A DNA stretch of 64,000 nucleotides from Pseudomonas saponiphila (GTDB taxonomy: Bacteria; Pseudomonadota; Gammaproteobacteria; Pseudomonadales; Pseudomonadaceae), in NCBI RefSeq assembly GCF_900105185.1, contig NZ_FNTJ01000002.1, forward strand, positions 496,001-560,000. Reading direction: 5' to 3'. The position numbers and the translations under genes were made by a program. Below the pieces are notes generated by a model. The model had not been told where the DNA came from. It saw only the letters and a list, made by a program, of their open reading frames with translations, and did not search any database. Positions 26,404-34,320 of this stretch are shown here, in pieces. How positions within the stretch are numbered: the stretch's first letter is position 1; the number at the start of each line of letters is the position of its first letter.

Positions 26404-26946
26404 ATGAATTGTTCGATGCAAGAGGGCCTGCCGACACGGTTGGCGGATCATCTGTTCGAGGCCAGCTGGAAAGCGGTGCTGCCCGGGTTGCAGCGTCGCG
26501 CCCGGCAGTTGGCGCGGGGCAACGCCGATGGCGCCCAGGAGTGGCTGGCGGCCACGGCGATCAAGGCGCTGCTGTTCTTTCGCCGTTCGCCGGAGCGGAT
26601 TCGCGATCCCCAGGGCTTTCTGTTCCTGGTGCTCGATCATGTGTTTGTCGACAGCTGTCGGCGGCGGGCGCGGGAGCAGCGTCTGTTCGTGGATTTCGCC
26701 GATTTCGAGGACGACCCGCTGCAGCAGCTGGAGGCCCCGCAGATGTCGGTGCTGGAGCAGGTGGAGCTGCTGGAAACCCTGGCCCTGCTGAGTCAGCGGG
26801 TGGCGCAATTGCCCGTTAAGAAACGCCGCTTGTTTGAACTGAAGTTCGTCGACGATCTGCCCTACCCGAACATTGCCGCCGAGCTGGGGATGAACCAGCC
26901 CCTGGCGCGCAAGCACGTGCAATTGTTGCGCGAGGCCCTGCGTTGA
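26404..26946 (+). CDS. ECF-like sigma factor of the R-body (reb) locus
   Basis: A 180-residue protein resembling FecI-type ECF sigma factors: region 2 in DPQGFLFLVLDHVFVDSCRRRARE and region 4 helix-turn-helix in LPVKKRRLFELKFVDDLPYPNIAAELGMNQPLARKHVQLLREAL. The ribosome site GGGAG precedes ATG 26404; the frame is open to 26080, but that part overlaps the tRNA. No anti-sigma gene is adjacent. It stands 119 bases upstream of the first RebB gene on the same strand. Dedicated sigma factors commonly accompany reb genes, so it likely drives R-body expression. Confidence 0.85.
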   Translation: MNCSMQEGLPTRLADHLFEASWKAVLPGLQRRARQLARGNADGAQEWLAATAIKALLFFRRSPERIRDPQGFLFLVLDHVFVDSCRRRAREQRLFVDFADFEDDPLQQLEAPQMSVLEQVELLETLALLSQRVAQLPVKKRRLFELKFVDDLPYPNIAAELGMNQPLARKHVQLLREALR

Positions 26947-27065
26947 GGTCGTGACAGGATTCACAGCAGGCCCGCCGGGACGTTCTTGTTCAGTGAGCCT
27001 GTTTTCGACGCTGTAGCCGGTGCCGCCGCCTTCTGCGGTGGGCCATTCCATCTAAGGAGAGATGT

Positions 27066-27293
27066 ATGCCAGATCCAATGGTCAACTCGCAGATCACCGA
27101 CGCGGTGACCCAGACCAACGTCAAGGTGGTGGCCGAAGCCCCGGCCCAGGCCATCGCCTCGTTGTATCAGGTGGCCAGCCATTCGACGGGCCTGTCGTTG
27201 CAGAACGCGGTCAACAGCCAGCAAGCGCTGAACCAGATCTCCAACGCGGTGGTGTCCAAGGCCGTGGCGTTGATCATGGCGATCGGCGAGTAG
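27066..27293 (+). CDS. RebB-family R-body protein (short, 75 residues)
   Basis: A 75-residue RebB/killing-trait family protein. VNSQITDAVTQTNVKVVAEAP is the family signature and is shared almost exactly with the two 104-residue paralogues at 28800 and 29170. The C-terminal half (SLYQVASHSTGLSLQNAVNSQQALNQ) has the same register, but the protein ends about 30 residues earlier. RebB-type proteins polymerise into R-bodies, coiled ribbons that extend on a trigger. TAAGGAGAG precedes the ATG. Confidence 0.88.
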   Translation: MPDPMVNSQITDAVTQTNVKVVAEAPAQAIASLYQVASHSTGLSLQNAVNSQQALNQISNAVVSKAVALIMAIGE

Positions 27294-27317
27294 GGCTGAC
27301 AGCCCGGGAGAATCGTC

Positions 27318-27980
27318 ATGGCATGGTTCAAGAAGAAAACCCCACCCGCGGCCGCGGCCGATGAAACCGCGAGCGCGGCGGCCGACCCCAGTTCGGGGGA
27401 GCAAGCGGCAGAGCCTCGGGTGGCGCCCCGCGAGGCCGCGTCGAACGGCACCGATCCGGCGCCCGAGGCTGCGCCTTCTCCGCCACCCGCCGCCGCGCAA
27501 CCTTCGGTGATGGAGACGATGAACGCGCAGTTGCTGAAGCAGGCCAGCAGCCCCAGCACCGACAGCACCGATGCCCTGAACAGTCAGATCGTCCAGGCGG
27601 TGCAGTTCACCAATGCCCAGACCTTCAGTTATGCCCCGGCGCAGATCGCGATCGCTCCCGACATGATGATCAGCCAGGCCGCCGGTCTGGTGGCGCAGTC
27701 GGCGGCGGGGTATTTCGACGGGGTCAGCAAGCTGGCCCTGGCGGCCCAGGCGGTACTGCTCAAGCAGATGACCGAGAACATCGTCAAAGAGAACGTCAAG
27801 GGCGCCGCCGAGGATGCCCTGGGCGTACTGGCTACCGACCTGATGGTGGGCGCCGCTGCCGCCGTGGCGGCGGCGGCCGGTGCCATGGAAGCCGATGCAG
27901 CGGGCATGGCCATCGACAAGATCGACGCCAGCATCGCCAAGTACAGCGCCACCCTGGCCAATCGACCGTCGTCTTCCTGA
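27318..27980 (+). CDS. RebB-domain protein with Ala/Pro-rich N-terminal extension
   Basis: A 220-residue protein. MAWFKKKTPP and a low-complexity Ala/Pro/Glu stretch to ~residue 65 precede a RebB-like domain (LNSQIVQAVQFTNAQTFSYAP, then AIAPDMMISQAAGLVAQS), aligned to the QITDAVTQTNVKVVAEAP motif of its neighbours. A long Ala-rich helical C-terminus follows (GVLATDLMVGAAAAVAAAAG), hydrophobic enough for membrane or filament packing. It starts 24 bases after the 75-residue RebB gene. It may nucleate or cap the ribbon; this is an inference from the extra domains. Confidence 0.75.
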   Translation: MAWFKKKTPPAAAADETASAAADPSSGEQAAEPRVAPREAASNGTDPAPEAAPSPPPAAAQPSVMETMNAQLLKQASSPSTDSTDALNSQIVQAVQFTNAQTFSYAPAQIAIAPDMMISQAAGLVAQSAAGYFDGVSKLALAAQAVLLKQMTENIVKENVKGAAEDALGVLATDLMVGAAAAVAAAAGAMEADAAGMAIDKIDASIAKYSATLANRPSSS

Positions 27981-27984
27981 ATGC

Positions 27985-28013
27985 GCCCCTCGGGCGCGCA
28001 AGGCGCCCGGGGC
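27985..28013. other. Intergenic hairpin in the reb operon
   Basis: CGGGCGC (27991-27997) pairs with GCGCCCG (28003-28009) around GCAAG, extended by CCC/GGG past a bulged T. There is no T-run. It lies right after the stop of the 220-residue gene and may modulate the mRNA ratio within the locus. Confidence 0.5.
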
Positions 28014-28125
28014 TGTCGCGCAAAAGGCGCCGGCGTTCCCCGGCCGCTCTGTTCACCCCAGGCGTTGAAGTTCGACGGACCCGGTGCCAGCCCTTCAACG
28101 CCATTCATCGATAAAGGAGCAAGCA

Positions 28126-28686
28126 ATGGCGAATGAAGAGCAAACCCCGATGGCGACGATACTTCTCTTTGCCGAGAGGTACCTGAAGCGTCCGTTGACC
28201 CAGGTCGAGCGCCAGGTACTGGAGGCGTTTGTCCAGGACAAGCCGCTGGACATGTCCAAGTCTGCGCAACAGAGCGTTGATCAGGCGCGGCAGCGAGCCG
28301 CCGAGCTGATACAGGCCGATGAACAGCGCACGCGCAATATCATCGAGCAGTTGTCGGGTTTCGGTGTCGGCAGGGCCGATCCCCAGGCGCGCGAGCTGGT
28401 GCTGCGTCAGCTACTGGCGGCGGCCGAGAGTCAGGCTGCGGCCTCCACTTCAGCCCCGACTGGCGCCTCGGAGCCGGCGGCGCCGAGTTCGGACCAGACC
28501 GGGGGCGCGGTATCCGCCCCTGACCCCACCCCCAGCCTGGCCCCTGCCGACGATCCAGCCCTCAAGGCGATGATCAGCGCCCAGGTGCAGCAGGAGGTGA
28601 AAGCCGCCGTCGAGGCGCGCATGGCCGAGTTGTCGCAGAAAGTCGAAGACACCCTCAAGCAGGTGCTCGCCGCTGCAGGGCAATGA
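28126..28686 (+). CDS. R-body locus protein of unknown function
   Basis: A 186-residue protein: helical N-terminal ~100 residues (TILLFAERYLKRPLTQVERQVLEAF, SAQQSVDQARQRAAELIQ), a ~45-residue Ala/Ser/Pro linker and a C-terminal helix (ALKAMISAQVQQEVKAAVEARMAELSQKVED) with heptad-like spacing. It lacks the QITDAV motif, so it is not itself a RebB. AAGGAG supports ATG 28126. Position between the RebB-type genes implies a role in R-body assembly or control. Confidence 0.7.
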   Translation: MANEEQTPMATILLFAERYLKRPLTQVERQVLEAFVQDKPLDMSKSAQQSVDQARQRAAELIQADEQRTRNIIEQLSGFGVGRADPQARELVLRQLLAAAESQAAASTSAPTGASEPAAPSSDQTGGAVSAPDPTPSLAPADDPALKAMISAQVQQEVKAAVEARMAELSQKVEDTLKQVLAAAGQ

Positions 28687-28759
28687 GTCCCCCCTGAAAT
28701 AAGCCGAGAGTCCCAGGCCCCACGGTTCACAGGAAAACGGCTGCCACGTTCACTCAAAG

Positions 28760-28777
28760 ACACGGAATGCTCCGTGT
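28760..28777 (+). other. Leader hairpin upstream of the first 104-residue rebB
   Basis: ACACGGA (28760-28766) and TCCGTGT (28771-28777) form a perfect 7-bp stem with loop ATGC, 9 bases before AAAGGAAG. The stem strand carries ACA-C-GGA, resembling the RsmA/CsrA binding core, so post-transcriptional control is possible. Confidence 0.4.
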
Positions 28778-28799
28778 GCCTAACAAAGGAAGTTGAGCC

Positions 28800-29114
28800 A
28801 TGCCACTTGTAAACGAACAAATCACCGATGCCGTCACCCAGACCAACGTCAAAGTCGTCGCCGAAGCGCCGGCCATGGCGATGGGCACCATCTACCAATC
28901 CATGGCCCAGGCCACCGCGATCCTGTTCCAGAACTCGGTTTCGGCGCAGCAGCAGCAAAATACCCTGGCCCAGGCCGCGACCAACCAGGGCGTGATGCAG
29001 ATCTACAGCGTCGACACCACCGCCGGCGCGGCGGCCACCGAGAAGGTTGCCCAGGGCGGCGTATCCGACAACCTCACCAGCCTGCTGACGGTGCTCAAGT
29101 CCTTCCAGGGCTGA
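28800..29114 (+). CDS. RebB-family R-body structural protein, copy 1
   Basis: A 104-residue RebB-family protein (QITDAVTQTNVKVVAEAP, AILFQNSVSAQQQQNTLAQ, IYSVDTTAGAAATEKVAQGG). Full-length RebB-type polypeptides are the building block of R-bodies in Caedibacter, where expelled ribbons kill the host's competitors. It is 92/104 identical to the next gene, counted by eye, and the coding DNA is nearly as close, so the two arose by recent tandem duplication with a period of 370 bases. A strong AAAGGAAG ribosome site suggests high expression. Confidence 0.92.
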   Translation: MPLVNEQITDAVTQTNVKVVAEAPAMAMGTIYQSMAQATAILFQNSVSAQQQQNTLAQAATNQGVMQIYSVDTTAGAAATEKVAQGGVSDNLTSLLTVLKSFQG

Positions 29115-29169
29115 GTGGCTGAACGCCTGATTTCCCGTTGAACTTTCCTGCTGAAAAAATGGAGTTTTT

Positions 29170-29484
29170 ATGAGCACAGTCAGTCCGCAAATCACCGATG
29201 CCGTCACCCAGACCAACGTCAAGGTGGTTGCCGAAGCACCGGCCATGGCCATGGGCACCGTCTACCAGTCCATGGGCCAGTCCGTGGCCATCCTGTTCCA
29301 GAACTCGGTGTCGGCGCAGCAACAGCAAAACACCCTGGCCCAGGCCGCGACCAACCAGGGCGTGATGCAGATCTACAGCGTCGACACCACCGCCGGTGCC
29401 TCGGCTACCGAGAAAGTCGCCCAGGGCGGTGTGGCCGACAACCTCACCAGCCTGCTGACGGTGCTCAAGTCGTTCAGCAGCTGA
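29170..29484 (+). CDS. RebB-family R-body structural protein, copy 2
   Basis: A 104-residue paralogue of the gene at 28800, differing at 12 positions that cluster at the N-terminus (MSTVSPQ for MPLVNEQ), at residues 31-39 and at the last two residues. The QITDAVTQTNVKVVAEAP block and the Gln-rich SAQQQQNTLAQ region are unchanged. Two closely related subunits could co-polymerise, as RebA and RebB do in known R-bodies. TGGAG precedes the ATG. A strong terminator at 29506 ends the locus. Confidence 0.92.
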   Translation: MSTVSPQITDAVTQTNVKVVAEAPAMAMGTVYQSMGQSVAILFQNSVSAQQQQNTLAQAATNQGVMQIYSVDTTAGASATEKVAQGGVADNLTSLLTVLKSFSS

Positions 29485-29505
29485 TCCTTCTCCAGGCGTC
29501 ACGCC

Positions 29506-29546
29506 AACGCCCCCGCGGTCTGCAGACCGCGGGGGCGTTGTCTTTT
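29506..29546 (+). terminator. Rho-independent terminator of the reb locus
   Basis: AACGCCCCCGCGGTC and GACCGCGGGGGCGTT form a perfect 15-bp stem with loop TGCA, followed by GTCTTTT, 21 bases after the last rebB stop. Confidence 0.92.
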
Positions 29547-29650
29547 GCCCGGCGGCATGGGAGGTTGAAGCGGATTTTTTACCGCTAGGCGCCTTTACGT
29601 TCTTTTTTTCGAACAACCTATTGTCCTTTACCCCCGTTGACCCTAGGATT

Positions 29651-29668
29651 CGTTTGAGATTTCAAACG
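29651..29668 (+). promoter_or_regulatory. Candidate operator upstream of gabDT
   Basis: CGTTTGA-gatt-TCAAACG is a perfect 7-base inverted repeat with a 4-base spacer, 194 bases before gabD. Its size suits a dimeric regulator; which one is not evident, and no regulator gene adjoins gabD. Confidence 0.4.
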
Positions 29669-29861
29669 CTCTTGCCTGGGTGCCCAAGCGCACGTCTATC
29701 CTTGTGTGCGACATTTTCGTGCTTTTACCCAGTGAACGATTTTCCTGACGGCAGCTTTGTCCCGGCTTTCGGACGCGCCAGCGCGGTCCGTGCCTGACAG
29801 GGCGCCTTTTCAACAATCACAATTCGCCCCGCGTATGCGCGGTGCTGTTAAGGAAGCCGAC

Positions 29862-31304
29862 ATGCAGCTCAAAGACGCCCAGTTGTTCCGCCAGCAAGCC
29901 TTCATCGATGGAGCTTGGGTCGACGCGGACAACGGCCAGACGATCAAGGTCAACAACCCCGCTACCGGTGAAATCCTCGGTACCGTACCCAAGATGGGCG
30001 CCGCCGAAACCCGCCGCGCCATCGAAGCCGCCGACAAGGCCCTGCCGGCCTGGCGTGCGCTGACCGCCAAGGAGCGCGCCACCAAGCTGCGCCGCTGGTA
30101 TGAATTGCTGATCGAAAACCAGGACGACCTGGGTCGCCTGATGACCCTGGAGCAGGGCAAGCCGCTGGCCGAAGCCAAGGGCGAAATCGCCTACGCCGCC
30201 TCCTTCATCGAATGGTTCGCCGAAGAAGCCAAGCGCATCTACGGTGACGTGATCCCCGGCCACCAGCCGGACAAGCGCCTGATCGTGATCAAGCAGCCGA
30301 TCGGCGTCACCGCGGCCATCACTCCGTGGAACTTCCCGGCGGCGATGATCACCCGTAAAGCCGGCCCGGCCCTGGCCGCCGGTTGCACCATGGTCATCAA
30401 GCCAGCCTCGCAAACCCCGTTCTCGGCCCTGGCCCTGGTGGAACTGGCGCACCGCGCCGGGATCCCGAAAGGCGTGCTCAGTGTGGTCACCGGCAGCGCC
30501 GGCGACATCGGCGGCGAGCTGACCAGCAACCCGATCGTGCGCAAGCTGTCGTTCACCGGCTCCACCGAAATCGGTCGCCAGCTGATGGCCGAATGCGCCA
30601 AGGACATCAAGAAAGTCTCCCTGGAACTGGGCGGCAACGCGCCGTTCATCGTGTTCGATGACGCCGACCTGGATAAGGCCGTCGAAGGCGCGATCATCTC
30701 CAAGTACCGCAACAACGGTCAGACCTGCGTCTGCGCCAACCGCCTGTACATCCAGGATTCGATCTACGACGCCTTCGCCGAGAAGCTGAAAGCGGCCGTG
30801 GCCAAGCTGAAGATCGGCAACGGTCTGGAAGAAGGCACCACCACCGGCCCGCTGATCGACGAAAAAGCCGTGGCCAAGGTCCAGGAACACATCAGTGACG
30901 CCCTGAACAAAGGCGCGACCCTGCTGGCTGGCGGCAAGTCCATGGAAGGCAACTTCTTCGAGCCGACCATCCTGGTCAACGTGCCCAAAGACGCGGCCGT
31001 GGCCAAGGAAGAAACCTTCGGCCCGCTGGCGCCGCTGTTCCGCTTCAAGGACGAAGCCGAAGTCATCGCCATGTCCAACGACACCGAGTTCGGCCTGGCC
31101 TCGTACTTCTATGCCCGCGACCTGGGTCGCGTGTTCCGTGTGGCCGAGGCCCTGGAATACGGCATGGTCGGGGTCAACACCGGCCTGATCTCCAACGAAG
31201 TGGCGCCATTCGGCGGCATCAAGGCCTCGGGCCTGGGCCGCGAAGGTTCCAAGTACGGGATCGAGGATTACCTGGAAATCAAATACCTCTGCCTGGGTAT
31301 CTGA
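29862..31304 (+). CDS. gabD: GabD, NADP-dependent succinate-semialdehyde dehydrogenase
   Basis: A 480-residue aldehyde dehydrogenase. Catalytic residues are in place: Asn157 (TPWNFP), Glu255 (LELGGNAPF) and nucleophile Cys289 (NNGQTCVCANR, the GabD-type motif). It oxidises succinate semialdehyde to succinate, the second step of 4-aminobutyrate (GABA) breakdown, in the cytosol. The AAGGA ribosome site supports ATG 29862. gabT follows after 177 bases on the same strand, and the pair matches the gabDT arrangement of other pseudomonads. Confidence 0.96.
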   Translation: MQLKDAQLFRQQAFIDGAWVDADNGQTIKVNNPATGEILGTVPKMGAAETRRAIEAADKALPAWRALTAKERATKLRRWYELLIENQDDLGRLMTLEQGKPLAEAKGEIAYAASFIEWFAEEAKRIYGDVIPGHQPDKRLIVIKQPIGVTAAITPWNFPAAMITRKAGPALAAGCTMVIKPASQTPFSALALVELAHRAGIPKGVLSVVTGSAGDIGGELTSNPIVRKLSFTGSTEIGRQLMAECAKDIKKVSLELGGNAPFIVFDDADLDKAVEGAIISKYRNNGQTCVCANRLYIQDSIYDAFAEKLKAAVAKLKIGNGLEEGTTTGPLIDEKAVAKVQEHISDALNKGATLLAGGKSMEGNFFEPTILVNVPKDAAVAKEETFGPLAPLFRFKDEAEVIAMSNDTEFGLASYFYARDLGRVFRVAEALEYGMVGVNTGLISNEVAPFGGIKASGLGREGSKYGIEDYLEIKYLCLGI

Positions 31305-31481
31305 TCCGGTTTCAAGCGCCGGGGGCACGAGAGCGCTGCCCCCCGGCGCGGCTTTAAAAAACGTACTTTTCAAGGTGGCCCGGGAAGGTCCCGACAGTCG
31401 ATCAACGCATGCTGTCGCAGCCTCTTCCCCGCCCCGCAACCCTTGAATCACACCGCTGTAGCCGCGGTGAACGAGGACACT

Positions 31482-32759
31482 ATGAGCAAGACCAACGCAT
31501 CTTTGATGAAACGCCGTGAAGCCGCTGTACCACGCGGTGTTGGCCAGATTCACCCGATCTTCGCCGACAGCGCGAAGAACGCCACCGTTACCGACGTTGA
31601 AGGCCGCGAGTTCATCGACTTCGCCGGCGGCATCGCGGTACTCAACACCGGTCACGTGCATCCGAAAATCATCGCGGCGGTGACCGAGCAACTGAACAAG
31701 CTGACCCACACCTGCTTCCAGGTCCTGGCCTACGAGCCCTATGTGGAGCTGTGCGAAAAGATCAACGCCAAGGTCCCGGGTGACTTCGCCAAGAAAACCC
31801 TGCTGGTGACCACCGGTTCCGAAGCCGTGGAAAACGCCGTGAAGATCGCCCGTGCCGCCACTGGCCGCGCTGGCGTGATCGCTTTCACCGGTGCCTACCA
31901 CGGCCGCACCATGATGACCCTGGGCCTGACCGGCAAGGTCGTGCCTTACTCGGCCGGCATGGGCCTGATGCCTGGCGGCATCTTCCGCGCGCTGTACCCC
32001 AACGAACTGCATGGCGTGAGCATCGACGACTCCATCGCCAGTATCGAGCGCATCTTCAAGAACGACGCCGAGCCTCGTGATATCGCCGCGATCATCATCG
32101 AGCCGGTACAGGGCGAAGGCGGTTTCTACGTTGCCCCCAAAGAGTTCATGAAGCGCCTGCGCGCCCTGTGCGACCAGCACGGCATCCTGCTGATCGCTGA
32201 CGAAGTGCAGACCGGCGCCGGCCGTACCGGCACCTTCTTCGCCATGGAACAGATGGGCGTGGCCGCCGACCTGACCACCTTTGCCAAGTCCATCGCTGGC
32301 GGCTTCCCGCTGGCCGGTGTCTGCGGCAAGGCCGAATACATGGACGCCATCGCTCCAGGCGGCCTGGGCGGCACCTACGCCGGTAGCCCGATCGCCTGTG
32401 CCGCCGCTCTGGCGGTGATGGAAGTGTTTGAGGAAGAGCACCTGCTGGATCGCAGCAAGGCAGTGGGCGAGCGCCTGGTGACCGGCCTCAAGGCCATCCA
32501 GGCCAAGTACCCGGTGATCGGCGAAGTGCGTGCCCTGGGCGCGATGATCGCGGTGGAACTGTTCGAAAACGGCGACAGCCACAAGCCGAACGCCGCGGCG
32601 GTGGCCCAGGTCGTGGCCAAGGCTCGGGACAAGGGGCTGATCCTGCTGTCCTGCGGCACCTACGGCAACGTCCTGCGGGTCCTGGTGCCGCTGACCTCGC
32701 CAGACGAGCAGTTGGACAAAGGCCTGGCCATCATCGAAGAGTGCTTCTCTGAGCTCTGA
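31482..32759 (+). CDS. gabT: GabT, 4-aminobutyrate aminotransferase
   Basis: A 425-residue class III PLP aminotransferase. TGSEAVENAVKIARAATGR binds cofactor phosphate, IIEPVQGEGG and LIADEVQTGAGRTG bind the pyridine ring, and TTFAKSIAGG carries the Schiff-base Lys269. It converts GABA and 2-oxoglutarate to succinate semialdehyde and glutamate, feeding GabD. The ATG at 31482 has GAGG upstream; the frame is open from 31443. It ends at a clear terminator (32786-32814). Confidence 0.96.
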   Translation: MSKTNASLMKRREAAVPRGVGQIHPIFADSAKNATVTDVEGREFIDFAGGIAVLNTGHVHPKIIAAVTEQLNKLTHTCFQVLAYEPYVELCEKINAKVPGDFAKKTLLVTTGSEAVENAVKIARAATGRAGVIAFTGAYHGRTMMTLGLTGKVVPYSAGMGLMPGGIFRALYPNELHGVSIDDSIASIERIFKNDAEPRDIAAIIIEPVQGEGGFYVAPKEFMKRLRALCDQHGILLIADEVQTGAGRTGTFFAMEQMGVAADLTTFAKSIAGGFPLAGVCGKAEYMDAIAPGGLGGTYAGSPIACAAALAVMEVFEEEHLLDRSKAVGERLVTGLKAIQAKYPVIGEVRALGAMIAVELFENGDSHKPNAAAVAQVVAKARDKGLILLSCGTYGNVLRVLVPLTSPDEQLDKGLAIIEECFSEL

Positions 32760-32785
32760 AATGGTTGCTGCTGTGACCTGATCGA

Positions 32786-32814
32786 CAAAAAAACCCGCTT
32801 CGGCGGGTTTTTTT
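32786..32814 (+). terminator. Rho-independent terminator after gabT
   Basis: AAACCCGC-ttcg-GCGGGTTT with a stable UUCG tetraloop, preceded by A-run and followed by T-run, 26 bases after the gabT stop. Confidence 0.95.
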
Positions 32815-32902
32815 CATCCCCAGGCGGTCCATAGGGGATTTGCGCTGTATGGAAGCCCGCGCATTGACTAAGGTGCAAGGGATTGCCTAGGGAGCGTGCT
32901 GC

Positions 32903-34117
32903 ATGACCGCTGTTGATCTACCCGCTGTACCTCGCGTGCTGATTGCCGAGGCTGACCCTTGGTCCCGCGATTTGCTCAAGCAAGTGCTGCTCAACGTGCG
33001 CTGTGACGCGCGCCTGGACCTGTGTGGCGATGGTCAGGAAGCCCTGGAGCTGTTGAGCGAAAAAACTTATGACCTGATCATTGCCGACTGGGAGCTGCCG
33101 GGCGTCGACGGCCTTTCAGTGTTGCGCGCAGTGCGTCAGCGCAAGCGTAACCCGCTGCAGCCGTTCATTCTGCTCAGCGCTCGCAACGACAGTGCCAGCG
33201 TGCGCGAAGCGTTGCCCCTGGCCCCCACTGCCTACCTGACCAAACCCTTGAACATGGAAGGCCTGACCCAGCGCCTGCAGGGCTTGCTGCTGGACGCTGG
33301 CCAGGAAGTCTCCTGCGAGGTGCCGGCTCTGGCCCCGGGCATGAGCCTGTGGACCTTTCTCGAGCGCCGGCGCGAAGTCGCCGATGGCGCGCCGTTGCTG
33401 ACCGATGTGCAACAGGCGGTCAAGCGCAGCCTCAATCCCGACGGTCTGGACCTCAAGCAACTGGAGGAAGAGATCCGCACCGACCCCCAGGTCACCGCGG
33501 TGCTGATCGCGGCCGCCAACAGCGCTGCGCAGCACCACGGCGACGGCGTGCAGACCCTGTCCCAGGCCCTGCACCGGTTGGGTACCGGACAGAGCATGAA
33601 CCTGATTCTCGGGCTGACCCTCAAGCGCAGCGCGCGCCTGAGCGATCCGGCCCTGGCTGACTACGCCGAGCGCTATTGGGAACTGTCGCTGCATACCGCG
33701 GAATATGGCCGCACCCTGGCGCGCCTGCTGGATCTGGACCAGGAGCGTTGCTACTGCGCCGGGCTGTTGCATCGCCTGGGTGATCTGGCGCTGCTGCGCT
33801 GCCTGCAGGAGTGGCAACAGGCTGGCGGCGAACTCGACGATCAGGAAGAGATCGGCGATGCCCTGGAGCGTTTTGGCGCGGCCTACGGTTCGGCGCTGCG
33901 CACCCGCTGGCGCATGCCCCTGGAACTGCGGGAGCTGATTGCCTCCAGCTACCAGTTGGGCGGTGGGGTGTACTCCCGCGAGGCGCTGGTGATGAACCTG
34001 GCGGCGCAGCTGGCGCGCTTGACCGAGCATGAGGGGATCGAAGAACTGGCCCGCAGCAAGACCGCCCGCCTGCTGAAAATCGGTCTGCCGGAGCTGACCC
34101 GCCTGCGCAAGGGCTGA
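32903..34117 (+). CDS. Response regulator with HDOD output domain
   Basis: A 404-residue protein. The receiver domain (~10-130) has the acidic pocket (Glu16, Asp18), phosphoacceptor Asp62 (IIADWELPG) and Lys114 (YLTKPL). The C-terminal part (~160-400) is an HDOD domain, a degenerate HD-superfamily fold (EEIRTDPQVTAVLIAAANSAA, LHRLGTGQSMNLILGL, YCAGLLHRLGDLALL). HDOD proteins usually act in signalling without enzymatic HD residues. No histidine kinase is adjacent. It is monocistronic, between the gabT terminator and a REP cluster. Confidence 0.88.
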   Translation: MTAVDLPAVPRVLIAEADPWSRDLLKQVLLNVRCDARLDLCGDGQEALELLSEKTYDLIIADWELPGVDGLSVLRAVRQRKRNPLQPFILLSARNDSASVREALPLAPTAYLTKPLNMEGLTQRLQGLLLDAGQEVSCEVPALAPGMSLWTFLERRREVADGAPLLTDVQQAVKRSLNPDGLDLKQLEEEIRTDPQVTAVLIAAANSAAQHHGDGVQTLSQALHRLGTGQSMNLILGLTLKRSARLSDPALADYAERYWELSLHTAEYGRTLARLLDLDQERCYCAGLLHRLGDLALLRCLQEWQQAGGELDDQEEIGDALERFGAAYGSALRTRWRMPLELRELIASSYQLGGGVYSREALVMNLAAQLARLTEHEGIEELARSKTARLLKIGLPELTRLRKG

Positions 34118-34123
34118 GCCGCC

Positions 34124-34303
34124 GTAGGAGCCGGCTGGCCGGCGAAAGCGTCCCTCCTGACACACCGCAGCGCGCGGTTCGCTGGCAAGCCAGCTCCTAC
34201 CAGAAGGTTCGCACCACACCCGTAGGAGCCGGCTTGCCGGCGAAGAGGCCCGCCAGCCATGTGCACGCCTTGAAGATGCCTTCGCTGGCAAGCCAGCTCC
34301 TAC
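34124..34303. repeat. REP cluster (two inverted doublets)
   Basis: Two pairs of inverted GTAGGAGC-GGCT-GGC / GCCAGCTCCTAC units: 34124-34200 and 34222-34303. They fill the space between the convergent HDOD and GGDEF genes. Bipartite REP elements of this type are typical of fluorescent pseudomonads. Confidence 0.9.
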
Positions 34304-34320
34304 GAGTTCGGGCCGGGTGC

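Larger units (their letters stand above)
29485..29861. promoter_or_regulatory. reb terminator region and gabDT promoter region
   Basis: This 377-base gap holds the reb terminator (29506-29546), an AT-rich stretch (29570-29640), a perfect inverted repeat at 29651-29668 and the gabD leader. The gabD frame is open from 29757, but the conserved protein begins at 29862. Confidence 0.5.

Noticed and set aside
26139..26946. tRNA-Arg as integration site of the reb locus
   Set aside because: The reb genes lie on the 5' side of the tRNA and no duplicated tRNA end was seen; islands usually join at the 3' end.
29550..29580. Sigma-54-like GG/GC promoter before gabD
   Set aside because: GGCATGGGAGGTTGAAG lacks the invariant GC dinucleotide at the -12 position.
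29817..32582. 921-residue minus-strand open frame
   Set aside because: Exact antisense of gabD and gabT; His/Gln/Gly-rich composition typical of a GC-rich shadow frame.
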